Origin: Kalaharituber pfeilii
Lineage: Eukaryota > Ascomycota > Pezizomycetes > Pezizales > Pezizaceae
NCBI GenBank assembly: GCA_015179045.1
Contig: WHUZ01000038.1
Location: forward strand, 496,001-560,000
Reading direction: 5' to 3'
Length of the DNA: 64,000 nt
Shown here: in pieces, positions 1 through 12,000 of the stretch
Layout: each line of letters begins with the position of its first letter
Numbering within the stretch: the first letter of the stretch is position 1
Position numbers and translations under genes: made by a program
Notes under the pieces: generated by a model
Databases searched by the model: none
The model's input: the letters and a program-made list of their open reading frames with translations, nothing else
What the model was told of the DNA's origin: nothing

Positions 1-2641
1 CATCTGCCGCTGAAAAGGAGAAAAGAAAAAGAAAAACAAAAAAATTAGAAAACCGTCTCCAACGCTGCGCGGAGCGCTGAATTCGTTAGAGGGCTGGATT
101 CGCGAGCGAGACAAAAATACTCCATCACAGTGCTACTCTCGAGCTTACAGTAAATCCGGTTGAGGTCTGGAAGAGTATAAATTATACGTTATTATGGTTC
201 CATATTTGAACAAGAATCATACTTGCTATCCCTCGTTTGCGCAACGTAAAACTACTCTGACTAGCGCATAATTAGTCAGTCATTCCAATACTTTCCAAAC
301 GAGCGAGTGAGTACACACCGTCTGTCTATGCCAAGCTGCTGCCGGTTGAAATCTTGAGGGCATGCGCCATCTGTCCGCCACACTGATACCTCTCTCATAG
401 TCCACGTGGCTGGAGTTACAGAGCGCAGCGCTGCTGGCATTCATGTGACAGGTTTTATAACGTATGGCACCTGACTATGCCAGCCGCATTAGGCAGCGAA
501 GGTGGGAGAGTTTGAACGGCAGTAGTGAAGTCGTTGCGCTGGGGGAGGGGACGAATAGTAGAGCAGTTAGGGGAATGCATGGAGTTTCCTTGTCATGCAC
601 ATCAGCCGCATTATTAGTTGTGCTCCATCCCGCCCATCTATAGCTCCTTTAAAAATGGTTTTTGGATTCGTTTGTTGCAATTTCGCGCATTTCACACAGT
701 TGAATCTTCCGATGGATATTTATGTGGAACTAAATCGCTCACCAAAGTTAATGTGAATTTAGCATCCTAAAGGTAGCTAGCCGTCCGGGTCCATCTGCGG
801 GCGATGCGGGTAGTAGTAAGTAGGCCCCTTGGTTGACTTTGTGCCGTGGTTCTAGACTTGGTGATAAATGGTAGGGCGGTAGTGACATGAAGCTACGCAG
901 AACGCGATTACGCAAAATCTGCGCACGGAAAGCATACGTTGAAAAACAAGGATATGAAGAAATAAAAGTAACCATGAAAATCAAAATAAAAAGTAAAAAA
1001 TAACAAAAAATACTACCGGCAAGTATTAGAGTAGCAAAACAAAGCCAGTATGGTAGTGCTCCGAAAATGCGAGGGTATTGCTGGTTCAGTACTACAAGTA
1101 AGTTCTACTTGGTACGTATCGGGGAAATCAATGAACCCGGTGCATTCGTAGGCGAAAAGCAAGATAATGCGGGATTTGAAAATTGAGGCAACAATGCTCC
1201 TGGCAATGCTCCGGTGTGGAGACGACGACGGAACAGGTGAAGTAAGCTTGGCATGGAGGGCATGTGGCAGTACTTGAGGCGATACCATATGTATATAGAC
1301 CATCTGTACTACAGCACGTATACTCAACAACCTTGTCTTCTCTTCTTTTTCGCACCTACGCTTTCGCCGTCGTACTCGCATTTTGTCGTACGTTCGTTCC
1401 GCCAGTTCTCACTGCTCCGGTCCCTCGAAAGGCAATAGTGGATACTATCTGTCTGTCTTACTCCGGGTACCTTATTGCAATCGGAGCCGATTGACCCGTC
1501 GCAGGTCTATCGATAACCCTGGGGTTGCTCTTTCTGCGTTTAGCGTCGTGGAGTAAGGAAGTGCCGCATCGATGTGGCATGCATCTTCATACCGAGGATA
1601 GTGACCTGCCTCACTCGAGTTAGCTTGGGGGTTACGTTTAACATGTGCAGTGACATTTTCTTCTCCTGGTAGCCTTGCACGAGAAGTGATATAATTTTTT
1701 TTTTGCGCCCATTGAACTCTCGAGTACTTTTTGCCTTCGCCATTTGATTGAATATATCGGTTTCATTCATAATTGTATCGAACATTCCTTAGAACATGTC
1801 GACGGAGATATAGTTAGCAAATGGAGATATTCAATGTCTATAGAGGCCTGTACTTACTTCACTTCAATATCAAGGGTTGGTCATGTGAAATCCTAAGCCG
1901 AAGCCACGCCTGCAACTGTATTCCAATGGAAAATTGCAGCCATTGCAGAGCATTCCATATGCAACACTTGCGTTGTAAGCTGATAATGCTGGAGTCTGAA
2001 TCGATGCCAATAATTGGTTGGAAATGGTGGGGACGGGGAGAGCTCAAAGAATGGATGGTAGGATAATATGGTAGTGCGTCTTGGCAACACTGAACCCGGG
2101 CTGAGTCAGCTGTCAAGAGGCTATGAAACGAGTAAAAACGTGTAAATTGCACGGCAACATCAAGGTCACCGACCAAGAACAGCAAACAACAAGGAACAAC
2201 AAATTCACATACAGTGCGTTTGTTCCCCTGATTCTACCTCATACTCCAATATCCTGGGTACTTTCATCTTACTAATCAGTAGTCAGTACATTATAGCACC
2301 TGCAAAATCACCTTTCGTCGAGGGCAAGATGGAGCGGAATGATCAGATTGGCTCGCAGCGGCAACGGAACCATGGAGAACTTTTGTGTTATTCTTGAGAT
2401 CAACCGCCATATCTCATCGCAGCCCACATGGCGGTATACGGACAATGATATGAAAAACAGGATTAATCGCCAAATATCCACTCTCTATTGCCCTCAATCG
2501 AATGGCAGGGTGGAAGCGGTGCGCAAATGGTCAAATACCGCGTATGATAGCCAGGGTGAACGCGAATTGACGATCAGCTGATCCTCATTGGTCTCCTCTG
2601 GTATCGGCAGGATTTTATGCGCATAGATCAACTCCACAGTC

Positions 2642-2684
2642 TTCACTACCATCGGCTGGTAGCCTGTATGCGGAGTTACTTGAC

Positions 2685-2718
<34 letters not shown>
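2642..2718 (+). mobile_element. Ultra-short hairpin retroposon, type C (copy 1)
   Basis: A degenerate type C hairpin (inner stem GGCT/AGCC, then a GCGGAGTTAC motif) is followed by 33 A. The orthologous inserts in copies 2 and 3 (31,156 and 61,950) keep a better outer stem, CCCTGC/GCGGGG. Imperfect target duplications of the kind TCCGCAGTCT/TCGCAATCT flank it. It predates the unit duplications. Confidence 0.65.
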
Positions 2719-2720
<2 letters not shown>

Positions 2721-3217
2721 GCAATCTGATTTGCATGTTTCTCCGGCTATGATGTTGTACGGTTGACAAATGCGTCTCCCTTCAAACATGTAGTTGTTGT
2801 GCAACGTCCTCAGGTGCAGGATTCCATCGTGGCTTTACAACGATTGAGTTTCCTTACGGAGGTGACTCCGACCCTCCGCGCAAACCCTGCTCCACCATCC
2901 AGAGGTCGCCTATTCTGCCGGGAATTGAGCTCGTTAAACTTAGGCAAACGACGTTGATACTATTCCTTCGTTGACGAAGTAGCCGGAGTACTCCATCTAC
3001 ATACATACAGAGCATGAGGTTGCTTTTGGGCCTGTATTCCGCTCAATTGTGGGATATCCGACAGTGTAAGTCAGCTCCGGTTCATGTCCGACCGGACATG
3101 ACTGCAAATTTCTAGAAGTGTCTGGGTTCGCGTATCTCCGGAAAGAGGGCCATGACGGTACTTTTACCTGCGAATGGCAGAGCGCTTTAGAAGGTGGTCA
3201 ACCAGGAATGGAGAGTC

Positions 3218-3260
3218 TTTTTTATCATTACTCGCATGCCGTCCTATGGGCTATGGTGAG
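3218..3260 (-). mobile_element. Type B LINE 3' tail (copy 1)
   Basis: Six T, then TATCATTACTCGCATGCCG and CTATGGTGAG: a reverse-strand type B hairpin. About 100 bp of A/G-rich sequence to its right (to about 3,360) resembles the region above the type B tail at 34,943, so this is probably a 5'-truncated LINE end. Present in all three unit copies. Confidence 0.6.
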
Positions 3261-3446
3261 GCTAAATAGGAAACTAAGGAAACAACACCAAAAAGGATGA
3301 CGATTAAACCTCCCCAACTCCAACCCCGGGGCGGGAGATCCCCCCGCGGAAAAAGAAAGAACCTGGCACATAACTTACCTTCTCACCTATCCACCCACCC
3401 CATCAATTCCAACAGCGGGTCCCCGCATCCCCCCCTCGCCTTCGGA

Positions 3447-3500
3447 TTTTTTTTTTTTTTTGTTCACGTAACCCCGCACCCCTTTACTAGCCGGAGGCAG
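3447..3500 (-). mobile_element. Ultra-short hairpin retroposon, type D (copy 1)
   Basis: Fifteen T followed by TTCACGTAACCCCGC and ending CCGGAGGCAG. Read on the minus strand it starts CTGCC and ends GCGGGGTTACGTGAAC plus poly(A), which matches the type A and C pattern with a different middle. Also present at 31,889 and 62,737. Confidence 0.55.
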
Positions 3501-4859
3501 CTCTATGACGCCGGCCTGTGGGCCGGATCAACCATGCTGCCTAGCTATCTACCTATCTACATGACTTCACCGTGGCTGCAGGTAAACAAGGAGAAGATAG
3601 CTAGCAGGCCAAGCATTTGTACACACCATGGACTCTTAATCAGTCTCCATGGCGTCTCCCCAACCATATCCGTCAACCCCGCCTTTCCCAGGCCCTTTTC
3701 CTTATACCTCCTTCTGCTTCACGAAGGTACCAAACTACTGGAGAGACTGGAGGTACGCATATATTTATATCCACCACGAAACATGTGACAGGGAGATGGA
3801 GCAGGCGAATGACCTTTGAGAAAGCTGGGAGAATGGAGGAATTGGCGGAACTGGACAGCAGCAAGAAAAAAGAGCAAACGCAGCCTCGCGAAGGAATAGC
3901 AGAGCTTGCTGGCTCGAGTTGAAAGCGAATTTTATTGGGGGTGCTCTCCAGACGGTCGTCCTCAATTGAACACCGGTATTTACGAATCTAGCCCAGCAGG
4001 CGGTTGCAGGGGGTCTCGCAGGCGTCGGATAGGAAGATGACCACCTGGTTCCTAGGATTTATGGGCTTTGTTGTAATCAAAGGAGGAATTGATTTCTTTT
4101 TCCGATAATAATCGCAATGCTTAGTGGACGATCCAACAATCTGTACATTGGTAGGTCTTGAGTCCGTTGATGAATCCAAGAACGTTGAAGCTGATTGAAG
4201 ATGATCACATTGAGCTGTTAATGGCATGAAAGTTCGTAATTTCAGGCCGATTATATATATGAAGGGGTAATCACGGATTCCTTCACATTTTTAATCATTG
4301 CAATACAACATGGACTTTTCTTCATACAGAAACATAATTGTCATGACTACGGTTATTGCTGGCAGGACATCTTATTCTTTGGCGTTTCTGGAAATAAATG
4401 GTGGTGATCGGGTTTGAGAATGCTATTATTGGAGGGTTTGATGGTCCCGGCCATTCCTCCCAAATTACACCTTGGACGGGGCCAAGAAACACTGGCAAGC
4501 ATGACATTTCACAGGGTTTGTTACCCTCAGCTGCTGCTTGTGCGTGCTGTTCGACTAACTCCAGGGATCACGGTGCAATCTCATACGCATTTCACGGTTA
4601 CCCCTAAATGGGAAATCTCTACGTGGCGAGGCGCGCCAAGAAGGAAGCAATGGGGAGGTCGGCGAGGCTTACCAGATCCTGTCCGCCTTTTCCTTGAACA
4701 GTTACCCTCAAAGCCAGTATAATAAAACTTCTCTCTTGTTTTGCAAATCTTTAGACTTGTTAGAACAACTAATATCAGTGGATACTTCTAAATATCTGAA
4801 TCGATACCAGCGAGTGTTTATTTCTACTATAGTAGAATTTCTATACGTACATAAATACT

Positions 4860-5549
4860 AGCATGTGGCCACCTCGCGACCGCGAGGGTGAGTGTAGGTG
4901 TAGCGGTAGTGGATAAGGGACCCGTAAAGTCGGCGTCAAGTGACTGTACACTCTTTACCAGTTCCATGACCGTACAATCTCGTTTCTCTGCATTTATTCA
5001 TATCGGTATATTCTCATTGTTATTTATAATATCACGTAATCCCACTCCTGCATCCACGGAGCTCTAGTATTAATTTTATATATTTTGTGGAGTATAATGC
5101 TAATAATTGTAGAACCTATGGATAGCGAAACCCTCGTTACAGCCCATAAACTCTACCTAAATTCCGGTTAATATCTACCCACAATGATATTGCTCAGATG
5201 TCCAGCATATGCCCTTTTAGGTGTATCCAGCTTCCTTATCCGCCCTCTAGACCCACGTATAAATGCTATGCAAGTGAGAATATTAACAGGTATAAGGTAA
5301 TTGAAAGGTTACAAAAGGATATAACTAATACAGCTGGAATGATGGCAAGAGGATATAAGAAAGTGGAAGAATTGAAGGCTGAGGGTGATGATGAAGAGTA
5401 GACATAGCTATCGCTATCTATAGAGTGCTTGCGATTTAAAAAACAGTAAAGGGTGGGGAATGGAGCCTGAGTCAGTAGGTACTGTAGTAGCCGATGATTG
5501 TAACCTTTGGCAGGTGCACCCCGCCATGCTGTACCAGTCTAGCACATTC
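4860..5549. other. Left part of copy-1-specific insertion, AT-rich
   Basis: Copy 2 continues directly from TACATAAATA (about 33,337) into TTCATTACAAGCG, whereas in copy 1 about 3.1 kb (4,860-7,977) intervenes. No target duplication or terminal inverted repeat could be seen at the two ends. This part is AT-rich with one possible small ORF (5,184-5,401). I see no transposase or other domain. Confidence 0.5.
5184..5401 (+). CDS. Possible small gene remnant, unrecognised
   Basis: An ATG at 5,184 opens a 38-codon frame starting MILLRCPAYALLGVSSFLIR. It closes just after GTGAGAATATTAACAG, which looks like a fungal donor and acceptor but is only 16 nt apart. Another frame then continues as YKVIERLQKDITNTAG and ends in an acidic EGDDEE tail with TAG at 5,399-5,401. 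The two halves read like parts of a small protein but do not join in frame. Product unknown; it could equally be chance. Confidence 0.2.
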
Positions 5550-6492
5550 TTTTTTTGCCCCTCTCACACCATCGAGAGTAATCTGCCATACCTGTAAAAT
5601 TGTAAATTGGGCGCATTTTGGCATATCTCGCACCATCAAAGCAGGTCTTGTTGTATCTGTCAAATTAAGCCATACCGCCTCACTTTGCACCATAGAAAGG
5701 GGCCAGCCTTAACTGTGAATTGAGCTTATTTTACCATGTTCCACACTGCCAGGTGGGTCCTGCCGTACCTGTCAAATTTGGCTCATTCTGCTGTTCTTAC
5801 ATTGTGGAAAGAGTCTGGTGATACTTGTCAACTTGAGCTCATTCTGCCTCATCTCACGCTATCGAAAGGAAGCTATCATACCCTGTTAAATTGAGCTCAT
5901 TCTGCCTCATCTCACATCATCGAGAGAGACTGCCATTCCTATTAAATTCGGCTCATTCTGCTGTATCTCACATTTTTGAGGAGCTGTCATGCCTGTCAAA
6001 TTATGCTCGCCCTGCTGTATCTCATGTTAGCAAGAGAGATCTACCAATCCCTGTCAAATTCGGCTTATTCTGCTGCATCTCCCAGGCTGAAATAGACCTG
6101 CCATACCTGTCAAATTCGACTCTCGTTCTGCTGCATCTTGTACTATCGAATAACTATCAAATTGTGCTCATTCTGCTATATCTTACAATGCGGAAAGAGT
6201 CCTATTATACCTGTCAAATTTGGCTCACTCTGTTACTCTCCTGTGGAAAGGTGCTACTATACCTATCAAATTGAGTTCGTTTTACTACATCTCACGCTGG
6301 TAAGAGAGGTGTGCCATACTTATGAGATTTGGCTCATTCTTTTGTATCTCGTGCCATAGAAGAGTCTTGCCATACCTATATACTTGTTAAAGTTAGTTTA
6401 TTCTACTGTATCTTGTATTGTCAAGGGAGACCTACACACCGGTCCAATTGAGTTCATTTTGCTGCATCTCGTGCTATCAAGAGAGACCTACT

Positions 6493-6552
6493 CTTTTTTT
6501 TTTTTTTTTTAATTTCACGTAACTCCGCTTGCAGCTATTCACCATGGCAGGG
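6493..6552 (-). mobile_element. Ultra-short hairpin retroposon, type A, 60 bp
   Basis: Perfect 15-bp target duplication CAAGAGAGACCTACT at 6,478-6,492 and 6,553-6,567. The insert, read on the minus strand, is CCTGCCATGG...GCAAGCGGAG followed by TTACGTGAAATT and about 18 A. Outer stem CCTGC/GCGGA(G). No promoter boxes or coding capacity can fit. This is one of the clearest examples of the family. Confidence 0.9.
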
Positions 6553-6950
6553 CAAGAGAGACCTACTATACCTGTCAAATTCAGCTCATTCTGGCATGAT
6601 TCTGCTGCTCTTACGCTATGGAAAGAGTCCTGTAATACTTGTCAACTTGAGATCATTCGGCCACATCTTGCGCCATTGAGAGAAAGCTGTCATACCTATT
6701 AAATTGAGCTTATTCTGCCTCATTTTTCCCTGTCAAGGTCATATCTGTCAACTTGACCACATCTTACGCCATTGAGGGAGACTGTTATACCTATTAAATT
6801 CGGCTTATTCTGCTGCATCTCACACCATTGAGGAGCTATCATACCTGTAAAGTGCCTGTAAAATTCGGCTCATTTTGCTGCATCTTGCGAGGTAATATAG
6901 ACCTACCATACCTATCACATTTGACTCGTTCTGCTGCATGTCGCACTATT

Positions 6951-7075
6951 GAGGAGCTGCCGTGCCTGTCGAATTGAGGAGCTGTCATGCCTGTCAAATT
7001 GAGGAGCTGTCGTGCCTATCAAATTGAGGAGCTGTCGTGCCTGTTAAATTGAGGAGCTGTTGTGCCTGTCAAAGT
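6951..7075. repeat. 25-bp tandem repeat, five units
   Basis: Units beginning GAGGAGCTG at 6,951, 6,976, 7,001, 7,026 and 7,051 (consensus GAGGAGCTGTCGTGCCTGTC plus AAATT). It is a younger local expansion of part of the surrounding 60-bp array. Confidence 0.9.
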
Positions 7076-7343
7076 ACCTGTCAAATTCGGCTCATTTTGC
7101 TGCATCTCGCGGGGTGAAATGGACCTACCATACCTGTCAAATTTGACTCGTTCTGCTGCACCTCACACCATTGAGGAGCTGTCGTGCCTGTCAAAGTGCC
7201 TATCAAATTCAGCTCATTTTGCTGTATCTCGCGAGGTGAAATGGACCTACCATACCTGTCAAATTTGACTTGTTCAGCTGCATCTCGTGCCATCCATTAC
7301 CAGTCAACTTGTACTCTTATACCTGTTAAATTCAGCACACTCT

Positions 7344-7415
7344 AGTCATGTACCTAAACATCGCCATAGCCCTTAGGGCGGCATGCGATTAATGAAATAA
7401 AAAAAAAAAAAAAAA
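7344..7415 (+). mobile_element. Ultra-short hairpin retroposon, type B, 72 bp
   Basis: Target duplication TCAGCACACTCT/TCAGCTCACTCT (one mismatch) at 7,332-7,343 and 7,416-7,427. The insert has about 19 nt of leader, then ATCGCCATAGCCC, TTA, GGGCGGCATGCGAT and TAATGAAAT with poly(A). The outer stem is ATCGC/GCGAT instead of the commoner CTCGC/GCGAG. Confidence 0.85.
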
Positions 7416-7810
7416 TCAGCTCACTCTGTTACTATTGTGCTATGGAAAGCTGCTGCTGTACCTGTCAAATTGAACTCGTTATGCTTCATCTCCGGATAGT
7501 GAGAGAGATATATCATACCTATAAACTTTGGCTCATTCTTCTGTATCTTATGCCGAGTATGTTGAGGTTCTGGAGAATGTGAACATTTCACATAAAGGGA
7601 TTGCAGTGATAGATACGGCCAATTGCAACTCCTCATTGTCGTGGTGTCTATTTCCGTGAAGGTTGATTCCATACGAAATGTGATGGAAACTCTTGATATA
7701 GGTATTGTCGGACGTTTGGCATATTCCACATTAATATGTGCCTTATGACGAAGGTTCAGGGGTATGTTGAGGTTCAGGAGTATGTGAACATTTCACTCAG
7801 TACGTTGATA

Positions 7811-7976
7811 TGGTATTCGTGGTTGTCGCCAAGGTCTTTTTTGACAGGGGTTCGGTGTACGCCAAGAGGGATGTAACTCAGTACTATAATAGATGGTATT
7901 CGTGGTTGTCGCCAAGGTCTTTTTTGACAGGGGTTCGGTGTACGCCAAGAGGGATGTAACTCAGTACTATAATAGA
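7811..7976. repeat. 83-bp direct repeat, two identical units
   Basis: Units start TGGTATTCGTGG at 7,811 and 7,894 and appear identical, so this is a very recent tandem duplication. It lies at the right edge of the copy-1-specific insertion. Confidence 0.9.
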
Positions 7977-8693
7977 TTATTCATTACAAGCGATTAAGAT
8001 TAAACTCTTTTAGGTCTATAAAATATTATTACCTTAAAAATTTCGGAACCAGTAATACCGAACAAGGCCGTAACTTAGTATAAGAAAAAATAAGTTGAAC
8101 TATTCTAGTGCTCTCTGCGACACTTTGTATATTCAAATTAATGGGAATCCGTTGTAGCTATGTAAGTTATATATAACAAGTGGTTATTAATTAAGACATA
8201 AAATTTCAACATATTGTAAGGAAATATGCTTTGATTCAGGCGGAACTCTTCACTTCTGCCTACGGAAACAGAATTCTATGAAGTGAAAGAAGGAAAAAAA
8301 GAAAAAGAAGAAGGAGAGGAAGTAAATTTTATAATTATTGATATAGTATTCTCCCATAGCTCCCATATGTATCATCTTAGAAAAGAGTGGCATGGAATGC
8401 AAACTGCCCTGAAGGCCAGGCGTTATTGTTTGATGCTCAAATTAAAAATGACAATTACAGAGGCTCGGAATTTCAACCGCCAGAAGTGCACACTACCTCA
8501 CTCAGAGGGTAACATACGTTCAGAGGGGTAAGCATACGTTCAGAAGGGTAAGCATCAGGATCCTTTGGATCCCATGGCGCTGAAAGTACGATTCCAGAGA
8601 ATTGAATTTTCCCAAGGTCTCGGCGAACTGCACCATTGACTCTAGGCATGCTTGCTCCTATGCATCGAAATATATCTCTTTCTAAACAAGTCA
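7977..8693. repeat. Distal flank of paralogous unit, copy 1
   Basis: Matches 33,339-34,057 of copy 2 (for example TTCATTACAAGCGATTAAG). Homology stops at CTTTCTAAAC, where the Copia LTR fragment starts. No gene recognised. Confidence 0.75.
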
Positions 8694-8828
8694 GACGTTA
8701 TATCTCACTTTCTGTGTATATAAGCTGGGCAATTCTGCCACTTCTTAATAGATCAGACTCAACGAGCTTGCCTTTCATTCCCTTCGTGAATACAAGCATT
8801 TACCAAAAAGACTCCGCTTATTTTGATA
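8694..8828 (+). repeat. Truncated 5' LTR of Copia element
   Basis: Matches the last ~135 bp of the 3' LTR, starting within ACGTTATATCTCAC and ending TTTTGATA. The upstream U3 is missing, although a TATA-like TGTATATAAGC at about 8,715 is retained. Copy-1 flank joins it at a short GTCA microhomology. Confidence 0.88.
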
Positions 8829-8842
8829 GGTTATGAGCTCGG
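8829..8842 (+). promoter_or_regulatory. Primer-binding site, half initiator tRNA-Met
   Basis: GGTTATGAGCTCGG starts immediately after the LTR. It is complementary, with about one mismatch in the core, to the anticodon arm of initiator tRNA-Met (GGGCUCAUAACC). This internal half-tRNA priming is known for Drosophila copia and several fungal Copia elements. Confidence 0.7.
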
Positions 8843-9025
8843 CTTGACGCCGTTTCTCGAATTACTGTTCCTAAACCCTTCAAAAGCACTCTTTTTCGGT
8901 CCCTTACATAGTCTCCTCCACTTACCGCAAAAGTGGCAGAATCAATTGCTCCGCCCTCCTCTTACGCTACAGGCTCTAGCTCCTCTATTTCTCCACCGAA
9001 AGATTCGAAGAAAACATCTTCCAAC

Positions 9026-12000
9026 ATGAGCGACGACTGCAACTACTCATACCGTTTCTTCTCCTTCACCAAACTAGACCCCTCCAACCCCAACTATCAA
9101 TCGTGGACATCACGAGCGAAAGTACATCTCAAAGGTGCCCAGGTGTGGGAGATAGTATCTGGCGAAGAAAAGAAACCGAGTGCTGTGGACGAAGCCAAAG
9201 TATGGAACAAAAAATCTGCTTTCGCGAACTCATTACTCTCGCAGATGATCGATGATGATCTTATCTATTTGGTCTCCGAAACAGATGATGCTCACAAAGC
9301 CTGGAAAGCTATAGAAGAGCGATTCGACCGCAAAAATGTCACATCTAATCTCTCTTTCCTCCTAGCAGTTCTTAACGCCCACAAAGAAGAATCCACGACC
9401 ATGATCGACCATATACAGCAATACGAAACGCTTTGGCAAAGATTCAATGCTCGGGTCGCTTCAGCGGACGCTTCCTCGAAAAAGTACCTTCAAGGTCTCA
9501 AAACTGCATGGGAAGACTCTGTCTTCAAAAGTGTCTTGCTTATCAACTCTCTTCCTCCGTCACAACAGCAACTAAAAGAAACTCTACTCGCAGTCGCCGA
9601 ATCCTCAGAATACGCGGATATTCGACAACGCCTGTTAGATGCCGTCTCCTCTACCTCTACAGCTGGTGCTGCGTTTCCTGCGGCTACGACTACCCCGAAG
9701 CCTGCTACCACCAACACCACAGCCTCAAAGGGCAAGAAGAAGAGGAACAACAAGAAGAAGCAACCATCGACTCCGGCTGGCAAAAATGAATGTTCCTGGT
9801 GTAAAAGCAGGGGACTTACTTTTGTCGGACACATCCATACGACCTGTGACGTACTCAAGCAGTACAACCAGTCTCTTTCCGCACTTAAGGCTGGTACTCC
9901 TCGTCCGGGTTTTGCGGGTCTTGCCTCCTCCTCCTCCTCTACTGCTGTTGTTCCGTTCTCCTCCTCCTCCTCAACAACTGATATCTTTCCCATCTCATTC
10001 TCTCCGGACCAAGGTACTGGTAGAGCAATGATAGCAACAGCCCTTCCTATTGTCGGGACAGCTCTCAAAGCCGAGGGAACAGATACATACGAGGTATGGC
10101 TCCTTGATACCGGCGCATCTCATCACATCACCGTTAACTACCACTACCTAGAGAATCCAGTTCTCAACAGGACACCAATAAGAGTTGGTGGAGGTGCTAT
10201 ACTATATAGTACTCATAGTGGAACAGTGAGGATGAATGTGAAGATGGATGGTCGTGTTCTAGAGCTTTCCTTTGATAATGTTCTGTTTATACCTGGTTGG
10301 AATGAAGCGTCTTTGATTTCTTGGAATGTTATTGCTGCCTTGGGAAAATTTCGGTTAATTGCGGAAGATGATTGGATGGAAGGTAGAAGAAAATCTGGTA
10401 ATGCACTCTGTTTCTCTGCTCGCCAACAACACGGGACTTTTCAAATAAATCCCCTGTCCAAGTTCGGAACTGCACTCTCTGCCTCCGTACGTTTTTGGCA
10501 CGAAGCTCTGGGACATTCCTCTCCTGAAAATTGGTCTAAAGCTAGAGAGAGATACATTGACGGTGACAAACTCCCCAAACGTCCATCGTCATTCTTCTGT
10601 GACATGTGTGAAAAATACAACTCACGTCGAATCACACCCAAGCCCTCCACTTCCACCACGACCACTCCGTTTGATTTAGTTCATACGGATGTAGCTGGTC
10701 CTTTTGCGGTTAACTCCCTGTCTGGTTCACTCTATTATCTTTCGTTCATTGATGACTTTTCCAGATATGCTGAAATACGCTTTCTGCGGCACAAATCTGA
10801 TGCCATCACTAGCCTTATTCACCTATGCGAAATAGTCAATCTCAGCACGAAACGATACCCCGTCGCATTCGCTCGGACAGAGGAGGAGAATATGTCAATA
10901 ATGCATGGAAATCCTATTGCGAGAGTAAAGGGATTATTCTAGAATTTACTGCTGCATATTCTCCAGAATCCAATGGTATGGCTGAGAGATACAACCTCAC
11001 CTTGACCAACATGGTACGACCCGCACTTGGAGACGCTCCTAAATTTCTCTGGGCAGAAGCCTTTAATTGGGCTACTTATACCAGAAATCGCCTCCCTCAT
11101 ACGGCACTTCAAGGGAAAACGCCGTACGAAATGCTATACAACAAACGACCACAGATCGGACACCTACGCCCCTTCTTTTCGAAATGCTACGTTCATATAC
11201 CTCAGGAAACTCGGGGTGCCGGAAGCAAACTGAACGCTAGAGCATTCGAAGGTCACCTTGTGGGATATTTGCCCAATGTCAATATGTTCCGCATTTACAA
11301 CCCCTCAGATAAGACAGTCAAAGAATATCGACATGTTCGGTTCGTTCCCATCTCAAACGTTACCGACATCGAAGCAGGCATAAAAAACCTCAATTCTTCG
11401 ACTGATCCAGCTGCCAAGTTCACTACTCATACTCCGCCTCAGCAATTAATCCCTGGTACCTTCCCTTCCTCCCCTAAAAGGATCGAAGAAATCGGAACTG
11501 GTACAGAATCTCCACTGTCGTCAATATCTACCCCATCTATCCCTCAATTCAGCGCCTCTCCTTCAGCTCAACAATCTCCAAGCAAACAGTCACCACGTAT
11601 TACACCTACTGAACCAACGCAGGAAACTGCATGGTTTCATAGGTATGACACGCACTGGCCGACTGCTGTTAAAGAACGAACCCTTGAGCATGAAGCAGAA
11701 AGTCAACTCCTCTTTGAACATGCCTCCCGCCAAAATACGCCAGAGCCCTCTTCCTCCACAACGCGCAGATACCCTGAAAGCGAATCTAGAAACCCTAACC
11801 CGGATTACACTGGATTTTCAGGATTCGCCTTTGCTGCCAGAGGGCCTCAAACGTATAAGGAAGCTATGTCAGGATACGACTATGCTCAATGGACACAAGC
11901 AATTCAAGAAGAACTTCAGTCCATCTTGGATGCAAAAGTATGGGATGAATACGACTCCAAGGACTTACCACCAGGAAGAAAGCCCATCCACTCCCGATGG

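Larger units (their letters stand above)
1..4859. repeat. Right-hand flank of paralogous unit, copy 1
   Basis: This stretch aligns by eye, almost base for base, with 20,434-21,016 plus 29,051-33,338 (copy 2) and with 59,240-64,000 (copy 3). In the other two copies it lies just upstream of a NACHT-ankyrin gene, so such a gene is expected left of the window edge. It holds only ORFs of about 60-120 codons in all frames, and none carries a domain I recognise. It contains three old retroposed hairpin tails shared by all copies (2,642, 3,218, 3,447). It lacks the type A insert that copies 2 and 3 share; the empty site is at about 1,430-1,444. Function is unknown and it may be non-coding. Confidence 0.8.
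5550..7540. repeat. Diverged ~60-bp tandem array, about 30 units
   Basis: Each unit contains versions of CCATACCTGTCAAATT, then GCTCATTCTGCTGCATCTC, then a CACCATTGAGAGAGA-like segment. Spacing between CTGTCAAATT motifs is mostly around 60 bp with many indels, so this is an old satellite or minisatellite. Short ORFs here are frame accidents of the repeat. Two retroposed hairpins (6,493 and 7,344) have landed in it. The array is absent from unit copy 2 at the equivalent site. Confidence 0.85.

Noticed and set aside
1821..2581. 80-codon ORFs conserved in all three flanks
   Set aside because: Conservation is explained by recent duplication of the DNA; frames differ by indels and no domain is present.
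2685..2718. Poly(A/T) runs as terminators or simple repeats
   Set aside because: Nearly all abut a hairpin and a target duplication, so they are retroposon tails.
5550..7540. CRISPR-like array
   Set aside because: Units are contiguous, diverged and of irregular length, with no conserved repeat/unique spacer alternation, in a eukaryotic context.
9490..10068. 192-codon minus-strand ORF in Copia gag
   Set aside because: Antisense of gag-pol; E/V-rich runs mirror the S/T-rich gag strand.
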